From NCBI RefSeq assembly GCF_030269665.1, contig NZ_BSTS01000009.1, positions 124,001-188,000 of the forward strand: a DNA stretch of 64,000 nt. Direction: 5' to 3'. The DNA comes from Actinomycetospora sp. NBRC 106375 (GTDB lineage Bacteria; Actinomycetota; Actinomycetes; Mycobacteriales; Pseudonocardiaceae). The notes beneath the pieces were generated by a model. The model saw only the letters and a program-made list of their open reading frames with translations. It was not told the DNA's origin and did not search any database. Positions 21,384-30,021 of the stretch are shown piece after piece; position 1 is the first letter of the stretch, and each line of letters starts with the position of its first letter. The position numbers and the translations under genes were made by a program.

Positions 21384-21467
21384 ATGTGCGCGCCGGGCGA
21401 CCTCCTCGTGAGTCGACGTCACGTCGACCTCGTGCGCCTCGCCAGCGCCCTCTGCCGCGCCTGCTGA
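21384..21467 (+). CDS. HVDL-type leader peptide 2
   Basis: A 27-codon ORF ending in SRRHVDLVRLASALCRAC, 110 nt upstream of the sulfite reductase start. A CAGGCT hexamer ends seven bases before the ATG and could be a -10 element of a leaderless transcript. There is no obvious Shine-Dalgarno. Two Cys codons lie in the last four positions, which fits Cys-responsive attenuation of the sir-cysHDN operon. Confidence 0.78.
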   Translation: MCAPGDLLVSRRHVDLVRLASALCRAC

Positions 21468-21577
21468 GCGCGAGCCCCGCCACCACGCCCGAGCGGCTGT
21501 CGCGCGTCCACCTCGAGGTCCGCCCTCGTCGTGTGTCCGCGCGCGGCCGTGCACCACCCCCGGAGGACACCCGAACC

Positions 21578-23368
21578 ATGGCCGACGCCCCGTCGTCCGA
21601 GAACGCCGCGACCTCCGAGGAGTCGTACGCGGAGACCACCCCGCTGCGACACACCGGGGCGACCGAGGACGCGCCACCGAAGGCGAAGCCGGCGCAGGGC
21701 GCGCAGGGGGCCCGGAAGAGGAAGGGCCGAGCCGAGGGCCAGTGGGCGCTGGGCTACCGCGAGCCGCTGAACAAGAACGAGCAGTCCAAGAAGGACGACC
21801 ACCCGCTGAACGTGCGGGCGCGCATCGAGAACATCTACGCCCACGGCGGCTTCGACTCGATCGACCCGGCCGACCTGCGCGGGCGCTTCCGGTGGATGGG
21901 GCTCTACACCCAGCGGGCCGAGGGCTTCCCCGGCACCGACACCGGGCACGTCGAGGAGGAGGAGCTCGACGCCCGGCACTTCATGATGCGCATCCGGGTC
22001 GACGGCGGCGGGCTGACCACCGAGCAGCTGCGGGTCATCGGCGAGATCAGCCAGACGTTCGCCCGCGACACCGCCGACGTCACCGACCGCGAGAACATCC
22101 AGCTGCACTGGATCCGCGTCGAGGACGTCCCCGAGATCTGGCGCCGCCTCGAGGCCGTGGACCTCTACACCACCGAGGCCTGCGGCGACTGCCCGCGCGT
22201 GGTTCTGGGCTCGCCGGTCGCCGGCATCAGCAAGGACGAGGTCATCGACGGCACCCCGGCGGTCGACGAGATCGTCGCGCGGTTCATCGGCGACCGCTCG
22301 CTGGCCAACCTCCCCCGCAAGTTCAAGACCGCGATCTCCGGGCAGCAGGACGTCGCGCACGAGGTCAACGACGTCAGCTTCGTCGGGGTCGTCCACCCCG
22401 AGCACGGCCCGGGCTTCGACCTCCACGTCGGCGGCGGACTGTCGACCAACCCGAAGCTCGCGGTGCGCCTGGGCGCCTGGGTGCCGCTCGACGAGGTCGC
22501 CGACGTGTGGCACGCCGTCACCTCGGTCTTCCGCGACTACGGCTACCGGCGGCTGCGCACCCGGGCGCGCCTCAAGTTCCTCATCGCCGACTGGGGCCCC
22601 GAGAAGTTCCGGCAGGTGATGGAGGACGAGTACCTGCACCGCACGCTGATCGACGGTCCCGCGCCCGAGGAGATCGCCGGCACCATCGACCACATCGGCG
22701 TGCACGACCAGGTCGACGGCAACCACTACGTCGGCGTCGCCCCGCCCGCGGGGCGCACCAGCGGCTCGACGCTCGTCGGCGTCGCCAAGGCCGCGGAGGA
22801 GGCCGGCTCCGGGCGGGTGCGGCTCACCCCGTACCAGAAGATCCTCGTGCTGGACGTGCCGAGCGACACGCTCGACGCGCTCACCACCACGCTCGACCAC
22901 CTCGGCCTGCCCGCCCGCCCGACGCCGTGGCGGCGCGCGACGATGGCGTGCACCGGCCTCGAGTTCTGCAAGCTCGCCTTCGTCGACACCAAGAACCGCG
23001 CCGGCGAGCTGGTCGAGGAGCTCGACCGGCGCCTCGCGGACGTCCAGGACGCCCTCGAGCACCCGGTGTCGATCCACCTCAACGGCTGCCCGAACTCCTG
23101 CGCGCGGGTCCAGGTCGCCGACATCGGCCTCAAAGGCCAGATCGTCAACGACGCCGAGGGCAACCCGGCGGCGGGCTTCCAGGTGCACCTCGGCGGCGGG
23201 CTCGGCCTCGACGCCGGCTTCGGGCGCAAGCTGCGCGGCCACAAGGTGCTCTCCGCCGAGCTCGGCGACTACGTCGAGCGGGTCGTGCGCCACTACGCCG
23301 AGCAGCACGAGCCGGGCGAGCGCTTCGCCCAGTGGGTCGTCCGCGCGGAAGAAGCGCAGCTCTCATGA
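21578..23368 (+). CDS. sir: ferredoxin-dependent assimilatory sulfite reductase
   Basis: This 596-residue siroheme/[4Fe-4S] enzyme reduces sulfite to sulfide with six electrons. The cluster ligands are CTGLEFC and NGCPNSC (C-x5-C ... C-x3-C). Substrate-side motifs include RENIQLHWI, CGDCPRVVLGSP, GFDLHVGGGLSTNPKLAVRLGAW and the homologous C-terminal repeat GFQVHLGGGLGLDAGFGRK. The first 60 residues are a low-complexity lead. The ATG at 21578 has GGAGGA upstream. It heads the operon with the zinc-ribbon ORF, cysH, cysD and cysN, all overlapping or nearly so, and corresponds in position to mycobacterial nirA/sirA. Confidence 0.95.
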   Translation: MADAPSSENAATSEESYAETTPLRHTGATEDAPPKAKPAQGAQGARKRKGRAEGQWALGYREPLNKNEQSKKDDHPLNVRARIENIYAHGGFDSIDPADLRGRFRWMGLYTQRAEGFPGTDTGHVEEEELDARHFMMRIRVDGGGLTTEQLRVIGEISQTFARDTADVTDRENIQLHWIRVEDVPEIWRRLEAVDLYTTEACGDCPRVVLGSPVAGISKDEVIDGTPAVDEIVARFIGDRSLANLPRKFKTAISGQQDVAHEVNDVSFVGVVHPEHGPGFDLHVGGGLSTNPKLAVRLGAWVPLDEVADVWHAVTSVFRDYGYRRLRTRARLKFLIADWGPEKFRQVMEDEYLHRTLIDGPAPEEIAGTIDHIGVHDQVDGNHYVGVAPPAGRTSGSTLVGVAKAAEEAGSGRVRLTPYQKILVLDVPSDTLDALTTTLDHLGLPARPTPWRRATMACTGLEFCKLAFVDTKNRAGELVEELDRRLADVQDALEHPVSIHLNGCPNSCARVQVADIGLKGQIVNDAEGNPAAGFQVHLGGGLGLDAGFGRKLRGHKVLSAELGDYVERVVRHYAEQHEPGERFAQWVVRAEEAQLS

Positions 23369-23516
23369 GCGGGAGCCGATCGCTGCCGTTGCAGTACTGC
23401 CCCTACTGCGGCGAGCAGGACCTGCGGCCCGGGAGGAACCCGACGGGGCCTGGGAGTGCGCCGACTGCCGCAGCACCTTCGTCGTCACACCCGTCCCTCA
23501 GGAGGCACGGCGATGA
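23365..23516 (+). pseudogene. small zinc-ribbon protein between sir and cysH, single-base frameshift
   Basis: From ATG 23365 (overlapping the sir stop as ATGA) the reading gives LPLQYCPYCGEQDLRP and then leaves frame. If one base is restored in the C/G run around 23428-23433, the frame continues EEPDGAWECADCRSTFVV and ends at a TGA (23514-23516) that overlaps the cysH ATG. This restores a 50-residue protein with CPYC...CADC. A small zinc-ribbon protein is common at this place in actinobacterial sir-cysH operons. Either the gene is broken here or the base is a sequencing error. Confidence 0.75.
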
Positions 23517-24238
23517 CCAGCACGGAAGCCCGCGAGGACCTGCGCGCCGCCGCGCTCGCGGCCGGCGAGAGGTTCGCGGCACGGGAACAGGACACCGATC
23601 ACGAGGAGCTGACCCACGAGATCCTCGCGTGGGCCGCGGAGACGTACGGCGCGGACCTCATCGTCGCGTCGAACATGCAGGACGCCGTGCTCGTCGAGCT
23701 CGGCGCGGCCGCCCGTCCCGGCGTCGACGTGCTGTTCCTCGAGACCGGCTACCACTTCGCCGAGACCCTCGGCACGCGCGACGCCGTCGCCCAGGTCTAC
23801 GGCGTGCGGATCGTGCAGGCCGAGCCGGAGCTCACCGTCGGGGAGCAGGACGAGCAGTTCGGGAAGGACCTCTTCGCGAGCGACCCCGGCGCGTGCTGCG
23901 GGATGCGCAAGGTCGAGCCGCTGAAGAAGACCCTGGCGAACTACGACGCGTGGGTCACGGGCGTGCGCCGCGTCGAGGCCCCGACGCGCGCGACCACCCC
24001 GCTGGTCACCTGGGACGAGCGCCACGGCCTGGTGAAGGTCAACCCGATCGCCCACTGGACCGACGAGCAGATGGACGCCTACATCCGCGACCACGCGATC
24101 CTGGTCAACCCGCTGGTCGGCGAGGGCTACCCCTCGATCGGCTGCGCGCCGTGCACCGCCAAGCCGGCCCCGGGCGCCGACCCGCGCAGCGGGCGCTGGG
24201 CCGGGTTCACGAAGACCGAGTGCGGGCTGCACGGATGA
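23513..24238 (+). CDS. cysH: adenosine 5'-phosphosulfate (APS) reductase
   Basis: This 241-residue reductase converts APS (or PAPS) to sulfite using thioredoxin. The paired cysteines CCGMRKVEPL and the second pair CAPCT form the [4Fe-4S] site that marks the APS-using class, and the catalytic Cys lies in the C-terminal ECGLHG. The PP-loop-like N-domain contains VASNMQDAVLVEL and FLETGYHF. Together with CysDN and no visible APS kinase, this implies direct reduction of APS rather than PAPS. Starts and stops overlap both neighbours by 4 nt. Confidence 0.95.
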   Translation: MTSTEAREDLRAAALAAGERFAAREQDTDHEELTHEILAWAAETYGADLIVASNMQDAVLVELGAAARPGVDVLFLETGYHFAETLGTRDAVAQVYGVRIVQAEPELTVGEQDEQFGKDLFASDPGACCGMRKVEPLKKTLANYDAWVTGVRRVEAPTRATTPLVTWDERHGLVKVNPIAHWTDEQMDAYIRDHAILVNPLVGEGYPSIGCAPCTAKPAPGADPRSGRWAGFTKTECGLHG

Positions 24239-25152
24239 CCGCCGCCGCCATCCCGACGACGGGCACCGACCAGCTCGACGCCCTCGAGTCCGAGGCGATC
24301 CACGTCATGCGCGAGGTCGCCGGCGAGTTCGACCGCCCGGTGATCCTCTTCTCCGGCGGCAAGGACTCGATGCTGCTGGTGCACCTGGCGAGGAAGGCGT
24401 TCTGGCCGGCGCCGATCCCGTTCCCGGTGCTGCACGTCGACACCGGGCACAACTTCGACGAGGTCATCGACTTCCGCGACGCCGTCGTCGCGCGCTACGG
24501 GCTCGAGCTCGAGGTCGCCCGCGTGCAGGACTACATCGACGACGGCCGGCTGGCCGAGCGCCCCGACGGCACCCGCAACCCGCTGCAGACCACGCCGCTA
24601 CTCGACGCCATCGCCGAGCACCGCCACGACGCCGTCTTCGGCGGCGGGCGCCGCGACGAGGAGCGCGCCCGGGCCAAGGAGCGCGTGTTCAGCCTGCGCA
24701 CCGCGTTCGGGCAGTGGGAGCCGTCGCGCCAGCGCCCCGAGCTGTGGAACCTCTACAACGGGCGCCACAAGCCCGGCGAGCACGTGCGCGTGTTCCCGCT
24801 GTCGAACTGGACCGAGCTCGACGTGTGGCGCTACATCGCCCGCGAGGGCGTCGAGCTCCCGTCGATCTACTACGCGCACGAGCGCGAGGTGTTCGCCCGC
24901 GACGGCATGTGGCTCACCAGCGGGCCGTGGGGCGGGCCGGGCGACGGCGAGGAGGTCCGGACGCTGTCCGTGCGCTACCGCACGGTCGGCGACGGCTCCT
25001 GCACCGGCGCCGTCGCGTCCACCGCGACGACGCTCGACGAGGTGCTCGACGAGGTGCGCGAGAGCCGCCTGACCGAGCGCGGCGCCACGCGGGCCGACGA
25101 CCGCCTCTCGGAGGCCGCCATGGAGGACCGCAAGCGAGAGGGCTATTTCTAG
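24235..25152 (+). CDS. cysD: sulfate adenylyltransferase subunit 2
   Basis: This 305-residue PP-loop ATP pyrophosphatase activates sulfate to APS with CysN. The PP-loop is FSGGKDSMLLVHLARKAF. Conserved segments are FPVLHVDTGHNFDEVIDFRD, GGGRRDEERARAKER, FPLSNWTELDVWRYI and a C-terminal RKREGYF. ATG 24235 overlaps the cysH stop. The open frame extends far upstream across cysH and sir in a different frame, but that part is not coding. Confidence 0.96.
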   Translation: MTAAAIPTTGTDQLDALESEAIHVMREVAGEFDRPVILFSGGKDSMLLVHLARKAFWPAPIPFPVLHVDTGHNFDEVIDFRDAVVARYGLELEVARVQDYIDDGRLAERPDGTRNPLQTTPLLDAIAEHRHDAVFGGGRRDEERARAKERVFSLRTAFGQWEPSRQRPELWNLYNGRHKPGEHVRVFPLSNWTELDVWRYIAREGVELPSIYYAHEREVFARDGMWLTSGPWGGPGDGEEVRTLSVRYRTVGDGSCTGAVASTATTLDEVLDEVRESRLTERGATRADDRLSEAAMEDRKREGYF

Positions 25153-25154
25153 AC

Positions 25155-26435
25155 ATGACCGATCTGCTCCGTCTCGCCACCGCCGGTTCCGTCGACGACG
25201 GCAAGTCCACGCTGGTCGGGCGCCTGCTCTACGACACGAAGTCGGTGCTCGCCGACCAGATGGAGGCCGTCGAGCGCGCCACGCAGGGGGGCGGTGACCC
25301 CGACCTCTCGCTGCTCGTCGACGGGCTGCGCTCCGAGCGCGAGCAGGGCATCACGATCGACGTCGCCTACCGCTACTTCGCGACGCCCACCCGGTCGTTC
25401 GTCCTGGCCGACACGCCCGGCCACGTGCAGTACACCCGGAACACGGTCACCGGCGCGTCGACAGCGTCGCTGGGCGTCCTGCTCGTCGACGCGCGCCACG
25501 GCATCGTCGAGCAGACCCGCCGCCACGTCGCGGTGATGGGTCTGCTGCGCGTCCCGCGCCTGGTGCTCGCGGTGAACAAGATGGACCTCGTCGACTTCGA
25601 CGAGAACACCTACTGGCGCATCGCCAAGGAGTTCGTCGGGCTCACCGAGGCCCTCGGGTACGCCGAGTCCGACGTCGTCGCGATCCCGCTGTCGGCGAAG
25701 AAGGGCGACAACGTCGTCCTGTCCTCGCGGAACACTCCCTGGTACGAGGGCCCGACGCTGCTCGAGCACCTGGAGACCGTGCCGGTCGAGGGCGCCGACC
25801 ACACCGCGCCGTTCCGCTTCCCCGTGCAGTACGTCGTGCGCCCGCGCACCGAGGACCACCCCGACTACCGCGGCTACGCCGGGCTCGTCGCGGCGGGCAC
25901 GGTGCGCGTCGGCGACGAGGTCGAGGTCCTGCCCGACGGCCAGCGCACCCGCGTCGAGGGGATCGACACCTTCGACGGTGAGCGCGACGCCGCCCACGAC
26001 GGCCAGAGCGTCGTGCTGCGCCTGGCCGACGACCTGGGGATCGCCCGCGGCGCGCTCCTCGCCGCGCCGGGCTCGCCGGAGCCCGTGACGGAGTTCGACG
26101 CGACGCTTGCGTGGCTGCACGAGAAGCCGCTGCGCCCGGGGGCGCGCCTGCTGCTCAAGCACGGCACGCGCACCGTGCAGGCGATCGTCGGCGCCGTGAC
26201 CCACAAGCTCGACACCGACACGCTCACCGTCGACGAGGACCCCGGCGAGCTCGGGATCAACGACATGGGCCAGGTGTCGCTGACGGTCTCCGAGCCGCTG
26301 CCGCTCGACCCCTACGACGAGATCGCCGCCACCGGGTCGTTCCTGCTGATCGACCCGCAGGCCGGCGACACGCTCGGCGCGGGCCTCGTGGGGCGCCCGC
26401 TCGTGGCGCGCCCGCTGCAGGCGCTCGAGGGCTGA
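25155..26435 (+). CDS. cysN: sulfate adenylyltransferase subunit 1 (GTPase)
   Basis: This 426-residue GTPase drives CysD. Motifs: G1 GSVDDGKSTL, G2 region ERE-QGITIDVAYRYF, G3 DTPGHVQYTRN, G4 NKMD and G5 SAKKGDN, then two EF-Tu-like beta domains. It ends at about the length of the stand-alone subunit, so there is no fused CysC APS kinase. This agrees with the APS-reductase route of CysH. The start codon is two bases beyond the cysD stop. The operon ends at a strong hairpin (26447-26485). Confidence 0.96.
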   Translation: MTDLLRLATAGSVDDGKSTLVGRLLYDTKSVLADQMEAVERATQGGGDPDLSLLVDGLRSEREQGITIDVAYRYFATPTRSFVLADTPGHVQYTRNTVTGASTASLGVLLVDARHGIVEQTRRHVAVMGLLRVPRLVLAVNKMDLVDFDENTYWRIAKEFVGLTEALGYAESDVVAIPLSAKKGDNVVLSSRNTPWYEGPTLLEHLETVPVEGADHTAPFRFPVQYVVRPRTEDHPDYRGYAGLVAAGTVRVGDEVEVLPDGQRTRVEGIDTFDGERDAAHDGQSVVLRLADDLGIARGALLAAPGSPEPVTEFDATLAWLHEKPLRPGARLLLKHGTRTVQAIVGAVTHKLDTDTLTVDEDPGELGINDMGQVSLTVSEPLPLDPYDEIAATGSFLLIDPQAGDTLGAGLVGRPLVARPLQALEG

Positions 26436-26446
26436 CCCGGGCGCGA

Positions 26447-26485
26447 GGGACGCCCCCGCTGCGTGCGACGCAGCGAGGGCGTCCC
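26447..26485. terminator. bidirectional hairpin (family E copy 2)
   Basis: A 17-bp stem (GGGACGCCCCCGCTGCG against CGCAGCGAGGGCGTCCC, one mismatch) with a 5-nt loop lies between the convergent cysN and carbonic anhydrase genes, 11-12 nt from each stop. The stem sequence is shared with the repeat cluster at 3412-3530. No U-tract follows, as is common in actinobacteria. Confidence 0.75.
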
Positions 26486-26495
26486 CCGCGCCGCG

Positions 26496-26984
26496 TCACG
26501 CGACCTCGGTGAGCTTCCCGGTCGCGACGTCGAGCACGAACCCGCGCACCGAGCCCTTGTTCTTGACGAACGGGCTGTCGGTGATGCGCTTGATCGAGTC
26601 GCGGACGTCGGCCTCGAGGTCTCCGAAGGCGTTGGCCGACCACGACGGGCGCTCGCCGGCCTCCTTCTCGAGAATCTCGGCGAACTGCTCGTCGGTGAAG
26701 GTCACCATGCCGCAGTCGGTGTGGTGAATCAGCACGATCTCCTCGGTGCCGAGCAGGTGCTGGCTGATCGCGAGGGAGCGGATCGTGTCGTCGGTGACGA
26801 CGCCGCCGGCGTTGCGGATGACGTGCGAGTCGCCCTCGTGCAGGCCGAGCGCGCCGTAGGGGTTCACGCGGGCGTCCATGCAGGCGACGACAGCGGTCTT
26901 GCGCGCGGGCGGCAGGGGCAGCTCGCCGGGGAAGCTCGCGACGTAGCTCTCGTTGTTCTTCAGGTACTCGTCGGTGACGGACAC
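26496..26984 (-). CDS. beta-class carbonic anhydrase
   Basis: This 162-residue enzyme interconverts CO2 and bicarbonate. The zinc ligands are visible in VACMDARVNP (Cys, with the Asp-Arg dyad) and LIHHTDCGM (His and Cys). NAGGVVTDD is the other family signature. It matches the short mycobacterial/plant-like beta-CA group found near cysteine genes. GTG 26984 starts the protein at VTDEYLKNN. Association with sulfur assimilation is common but the functional link is unclear. Confidence 0.92.
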   Translation of the reverse strand: MSVTDEYLKNNESYVASFPGELPLPPARKTAVVACMDARVNPYGALGLHEGDSHVIRNAGGVVTDDTIRSLAISQHLLGTEEIVLIHHTDCGMVTFTDEQFAEILEKEAGERPSWSANAFGDLEADVRDSIKRITDSPFVKNKGSVRGFVLDVATGKLTEVA

Positions 26985-27274
26985 GCGGGATCTCCAGGGT
27001 TGGTCGAGAGGGTGGGCACGACGATCCGGCCGCGCGAACGGATCAGGGCGCGTGACCACGGCCCGGGACGCTCACGCGGCCCGGCGACACCACTGGTCGA
27101 ACTCCACGACGCGCTGGCTCGGCCAGAACGGCTCGAGGGCGCGGAGACGGATGCGGACATCTCACCGCAGGCATCGGTGCGCTGGCAACGAGGCACGGGT
27201 GAGGAAGCTCCGATCCGGTCGCGCCGCGCCGGGGTAGCCGGGGACGATCGCGCCGAGCACCGCAGGAGGTCCGC
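26985..27274. other. 290-nt divergent gap without recognised element
   Basis: The gap between carbonic anhydrase and the monooxygenase at 27275 was read in all frames for an HVDL-type peptide, and none is present. No hairpin family member is seen. It must contain promoters in both directions. Confidence 0.5.
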
Positions 27275-28387
27275 ATGGTCGAGTTCATCGGGATGATCGG
27301 GACGCAGCACGTGTCGGAGATCCACCCGGCGTCCGGCCCGACGATCGACCCCGATTTCGTCCGCCGCTTCGTCCGCGCCCACGACGAGGGCGGCTTCGAC
27401 AGGGTGCTGGTCGGCGCCAGCGCCTCGACCGCCGACGGGCTGCAGGTCGCGGCGTTCGGCGCGGCGCACTCCGAGCAGCTCGGCTTCCTCGTGGCCCACC
27501 GCCCGGGCTTCATGGCCCCGACGATGGCCGCGCGGGCCTTCGCCACGCTCGACCGGTTCTCCGGCGGGCGCGTGGCCCTGCACACGATCTCGGGCGGCAG
27601 CGACGCCGACCAGGCCCGTGACGGCGACCACCTCGACAAGGAGGGCCGCTACCGGCGCACCGACGAGTACCTCTACGTCGTGACGCGCACCTGGACCGCC
27701 ACCGAGCCCTTCGACCACCACGGCGAGTTCTACGACGTCCGCGACGTGTACGCGAGCGCGCGCCCGGTGCAGCAGCCGCGCATCCCGGTGTACTTCGGCG
27801 GCTCCTCCGCGGACGCGTACCGGGTGGGCGGGAAGCACGCCGACGTGTTCGCGCTGTGGGGCGAGCCGCTGGCCGAGACCGCCGAGCAGATCGCGTCGGT
27901 GCACGAGGCCGCCCGCGCCGCCGGCCGCACGACCATGCCCCGCATCAGCGTGTCCTTCCGCCCGATCCTCGGGGCCACCGAGGACCAGGCGTGGGAGCGT
28001 GCCCACGCGATCCTCGAGCAGATCACCGAGGCGGGCGGCGGCGCCGGCTCGTTCACCGGGCGGATGGCCCACCGCCGCGGGCACCAGCCGCCGACGAACA
28101 TCGGCTCCCAGCGCCTGCTCGCCGCGGCCGAACGCGGCGAGCTGCACGACCGCTGCCTGTGGACGCCGACCGCCGCGGCGACCAGCGCCGCCGGGAACTC
28201 GACGGCGCTGGTCGGCACCCCGGAGACGGTCGCCGCGGCACTCGTGGACTACCACGCCATCGGCGTCACGACGTTCCTCATCCGCGGCTACGACCCCCTC
28301 GACGACGCCGTCGCCTACGGCCGCGACCTGCTCCCGCGGGTGCACGCCGAGGTGGCCCGCCGGACACCGGTAGGGACGAGCGCATGA
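27275..28387 (+). CDS. luciferase-like (SsuD-type) flavin monooxygenase
   Basis: This 370-residue TIM-barrel flavoprotein belongs to the FMNH2-dependent alkanesulfonate/sulfone monooxygenase group. Seen: FIGMIGTQHVSEI, GFDRVLVGASASTADG, LGFLVAHRPGFMAPTMAARAFATLDRFSGGRVALHTISGG, KEGRYRRTDEYL, IPVYFGGSSADAYRVGGKHADVFALWGEP. The stop overlaps the next gene (ATGA), so the two are co-translated. This suggests a two-step oxidation of an organosulfur compound. Residues 1-110 align with the truncated ORF at 40568. The actual substrate cannot be read from sequence. Confidence 0.82.
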   Translation: MVEFIGMIGTQHVSEIHPASGPTIDPDFVRRFVRAHDEGGFDRVLVGASASTADGLQVAAFGAAHSEQLGFLVAHRPGFMAPTMAARAFATLDRFSGGRVALHTISGGSDADQARDGDHLDKEGRYRRTDEYLYVVTRTWTATEPFDHHGEFYDVRDVYASARPVQQPRIPVYFGGSSADAYRVGGKHADVFALWGEPLAETAEQIASVHEAARAAGRTTMPRISVSFRPILGATEDQAWERAHAILEQITEAGGGAGSFTGRMAHRRGHQPPTNIGSQRLLAAAERGELHDRCLWTPTAAATSAAGNSTALVGTPETVAAALVDYHAIGVTTFLIRGYDPLDDAVAYGRDLLPRVHAEVARRTPVGTSA

Positions 28388-29544
28388 GCCCTCCCGACGC
28401 GACGGCCCTGCTCACGGACATCGCCGCGGGGGCGGCCGAGCGCGAGCGCCGCGACGAGAGCCCGTTCGACCAGGTCGCGGCCGTCGCGAAGGCCGGTCTC
28501 GGCGCGCTGTCGCTGCCCGTGGACGAGGGCGGGGCGGGCGCGTCGGTGCGCGAGCTGCTCGCGTTCGTGATCGACCTCGCCGAGTCGGACCCGATCGTCG
28601 CCCACGTCCTGCGCACCCACTACAGCCAGGTGCTGGGCTTCCTGCGCCTGCCCGATCCCGCCGCGCGACACCGGTGGCTCGACGAGGTGCGCGCCGGAAA
28701 GGTGTTCGGCAACGCGATCTCGGAGACCGGTCCGTCCGCGGCCGGGGGCCACGAGTTCGACACGCGTCTCGACGAGGCCGACGGCCGGCTCGTGCTGAAC
28801 GGCACGAAGTACTACAGCACCGGCACCCTCTACGCGGACTGGATCGCGGTCGCCGCCCGCGCGGAGGGCGACCGGGTGGCGACGGTGATGGTGCCCGCCG
28901 ACCGTGCGGGCGTGGCCGTCGTCGACGACTGGGACGGCATGGGCCAGAGCCGCACCGGCACCGGGACGACGTCGTTCACCGACGTCGCGGTCGAGCCCGC
29001 CGACGTCCTCGCGGTGCGGCCACGGCTCCAGGCGCGCCCGCCCGGCGACGTCGCGTTCCTGCAGCTCTACCTGCACGCGCTGGTCGCCGGGATCCTGCGG
29101 TCCGTGGTCACCGACGCCGCCGAGGTCGTCCGGACCCGCGGCCGCACCTTCGAGCACGCCGCGGCACCGCGTGCCGTCGACGACCCGATCCTGCAGTCGA
29201 CCGTCGGCTCGCTGGCCGCCACGGCGTGGGTCGCCGAGTCGGCGGTGCTCGCGGCGGCGGACGCGATCGACGCCGTCCGCGCGGACCCGAGCGACGAGAA
29301 CCTGCGGGCGGCGACGCTCGCCCACACGTCGGTGAAGGTGCACCTCGACCGCGTGGCGCTCGACGCGGCGACCGCGCTGTTCGACGTCGGCGGCGCGTCC
29401 GCGTCCAGCCGCGCACGGAACCTCGACCGGCACTGGCGCAACCTGCGCACGATCACGCTGCACAACCCGGCGGCCTACAAGGCGAGTGCCCTCGGCCGCC
29501 GCCTCGTCACCGGCGAGGCGCTCCCCGTCAACGGCTACTTCTGA
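28384..29544 (+). CDS. SfnB/DszC-like acyl-CoA-dehydrogenase-fold flavoprotein
   Basis: This 386-residue protein has the acyl-CoA dehydrogenase fold: N-terminal helices, a beta domain with LNGTKYYSTGTLYADWIAVAARAEG, and a C-terminal helical bundle ending RHWRNLRTITLHNPAAYKA. The HWRNxRTxTLHNP segment is typical of flavin-dependent oxygenases such as DszC and SfnB rather than true dehydrogenases, and no catalytic Glu context of acyl-CoA dehydrogenases was seen. It is coupled to the monooxygenase before it. Probable role: oxidation of an organosulfur substrate. A degraded paralogue lies at 42110-43334. Confidence 0.82.
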   Translation: MSPPDATALLTDIAAGAAERERRDESPFDQVAAVAKAGLGALSLPVDEGGAGASVRELLAFVIDLAESDPIVAHVLRTHYSQVLGFLRLPDPAARHRWLDEVRAGKVFGNAISETGPSAAGGHEFDTRLDEADGRLVLNGTKYYSTGTLYADWIAVAARAEGDRVATVMVPADRAGVAVVDDWDGMGQSRTGTGTTSFTDVAVEPADVLAVRPRLQARPPGDVAFLQLYLHALVAGILRSVVTDAAEVVRTRGRTFEHAAAPRAVDDPILQSTVGSLAATAWVAESAVLAAADAIDAVRADPSDENLRAATLAHTSVKVHLDRVALDAATALFDVGGASASSRARNLDRHWRNLRTITLHNPAAYKASALGRRLVTGEALPVNGYF

Positions 29545-29564
29545 GGTGCGGCTCCGCCTCACCT
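29544..29564. terminator. short hairpin between convergent genes
   Basis: AGGTGCGGC-TCC-GCCTCACCT forms a 9-bp stem with one mismatch in the 14-nt gap between the flavoprotein and the cupin gene, overlapping both stop regions. Its TGCGGCTCCGCC core resembles the family F hairpin at 30780. Confidence 0.5.
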
Positions 29565-29897
29565 GGCGCTGAGCTTCGCCACGGTGAGCAGGACGACCGC
29601 GTCCTCCACGGCCTCGAGGCGGTGCCGGGCGTCGGGGACCACGAGCAGGTCGCCGCGGCGCCCGTCCCAGGAGTCCTTGTCCGACACGAGCCGGACCCGC
29701 CCGTGCAGCACGACGAGGCTCGCCTCGCCGGGGTTCTCGTGCTCGCCGAGCTCGCTCCCGCCGGTCAGGGCGATCACCGTCTGCCGCATGACGTTGGCGT
29801 GCCCGCCCACGACCGTGTGGGCGGCGCGGCCCGCCGAACTGGTCCGCGCGGCCGCGAGCTGCTGGCGGGACATGGCGTCGAGGGAGAGCTTCAGCAT
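29559..29897 (-). CDS. small cupin-domain protein
   Basis: This 112-residue single-domain cupin has GHANVMRQTVIALTGGSELGEHENPGEASLVVLHGRVRL, the first cupin motif with an altered metal site (GEHENPGEA rather than HxH), then GDLLVVPDARHRLEAVEDAVVLLTVAK with the second motif's His. Small cupins of this kind are often metal-binding or sensory. The start ATG at 29897 (MLKLSLDAM) is preferred to an upstream ATG at 29951 because the core begins there. It is convergent with the flavoprotein gene. Confidence 0.72.
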   Translation of the reverse strand: MLKLSLDAMSRQQLAAARTSSAGRAAHTVVGGHANVMRQTVIALTGGSELGEHENPGEASLVVLHGRVRLVSDKDSWDGRRGDLLVVPDARHRLEAVEDAVVLLTVAKLSAR

Positions 29898-30021
29898 GGT
29901 CGGCCCCGTCCGTGCGGTGTGGTGGACGACCATGGTCACCGGTCGGGCCACGGCGCGGACACCGCCGAACGCCCCTGCGCCTAGGGTGGGAGCGGGAGTC
30001 GATCACACCGTTGGAGGCACC

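Noticed and set aside
21742-25152. A continuous 1136-codon frame across sir, cysH and cysD
   Set aside because: Only its last 305 codons are coding (cysD). The earlier part lies in the wrong frame of sir and cysH and has Arg/Pro-rich shadow composition.
26985-27274. Expected HVDL leader before the intact monooxygenase at 27275
   Set aside because: All frames were read and no such peptide exists, so not every sulfur gene here has one.
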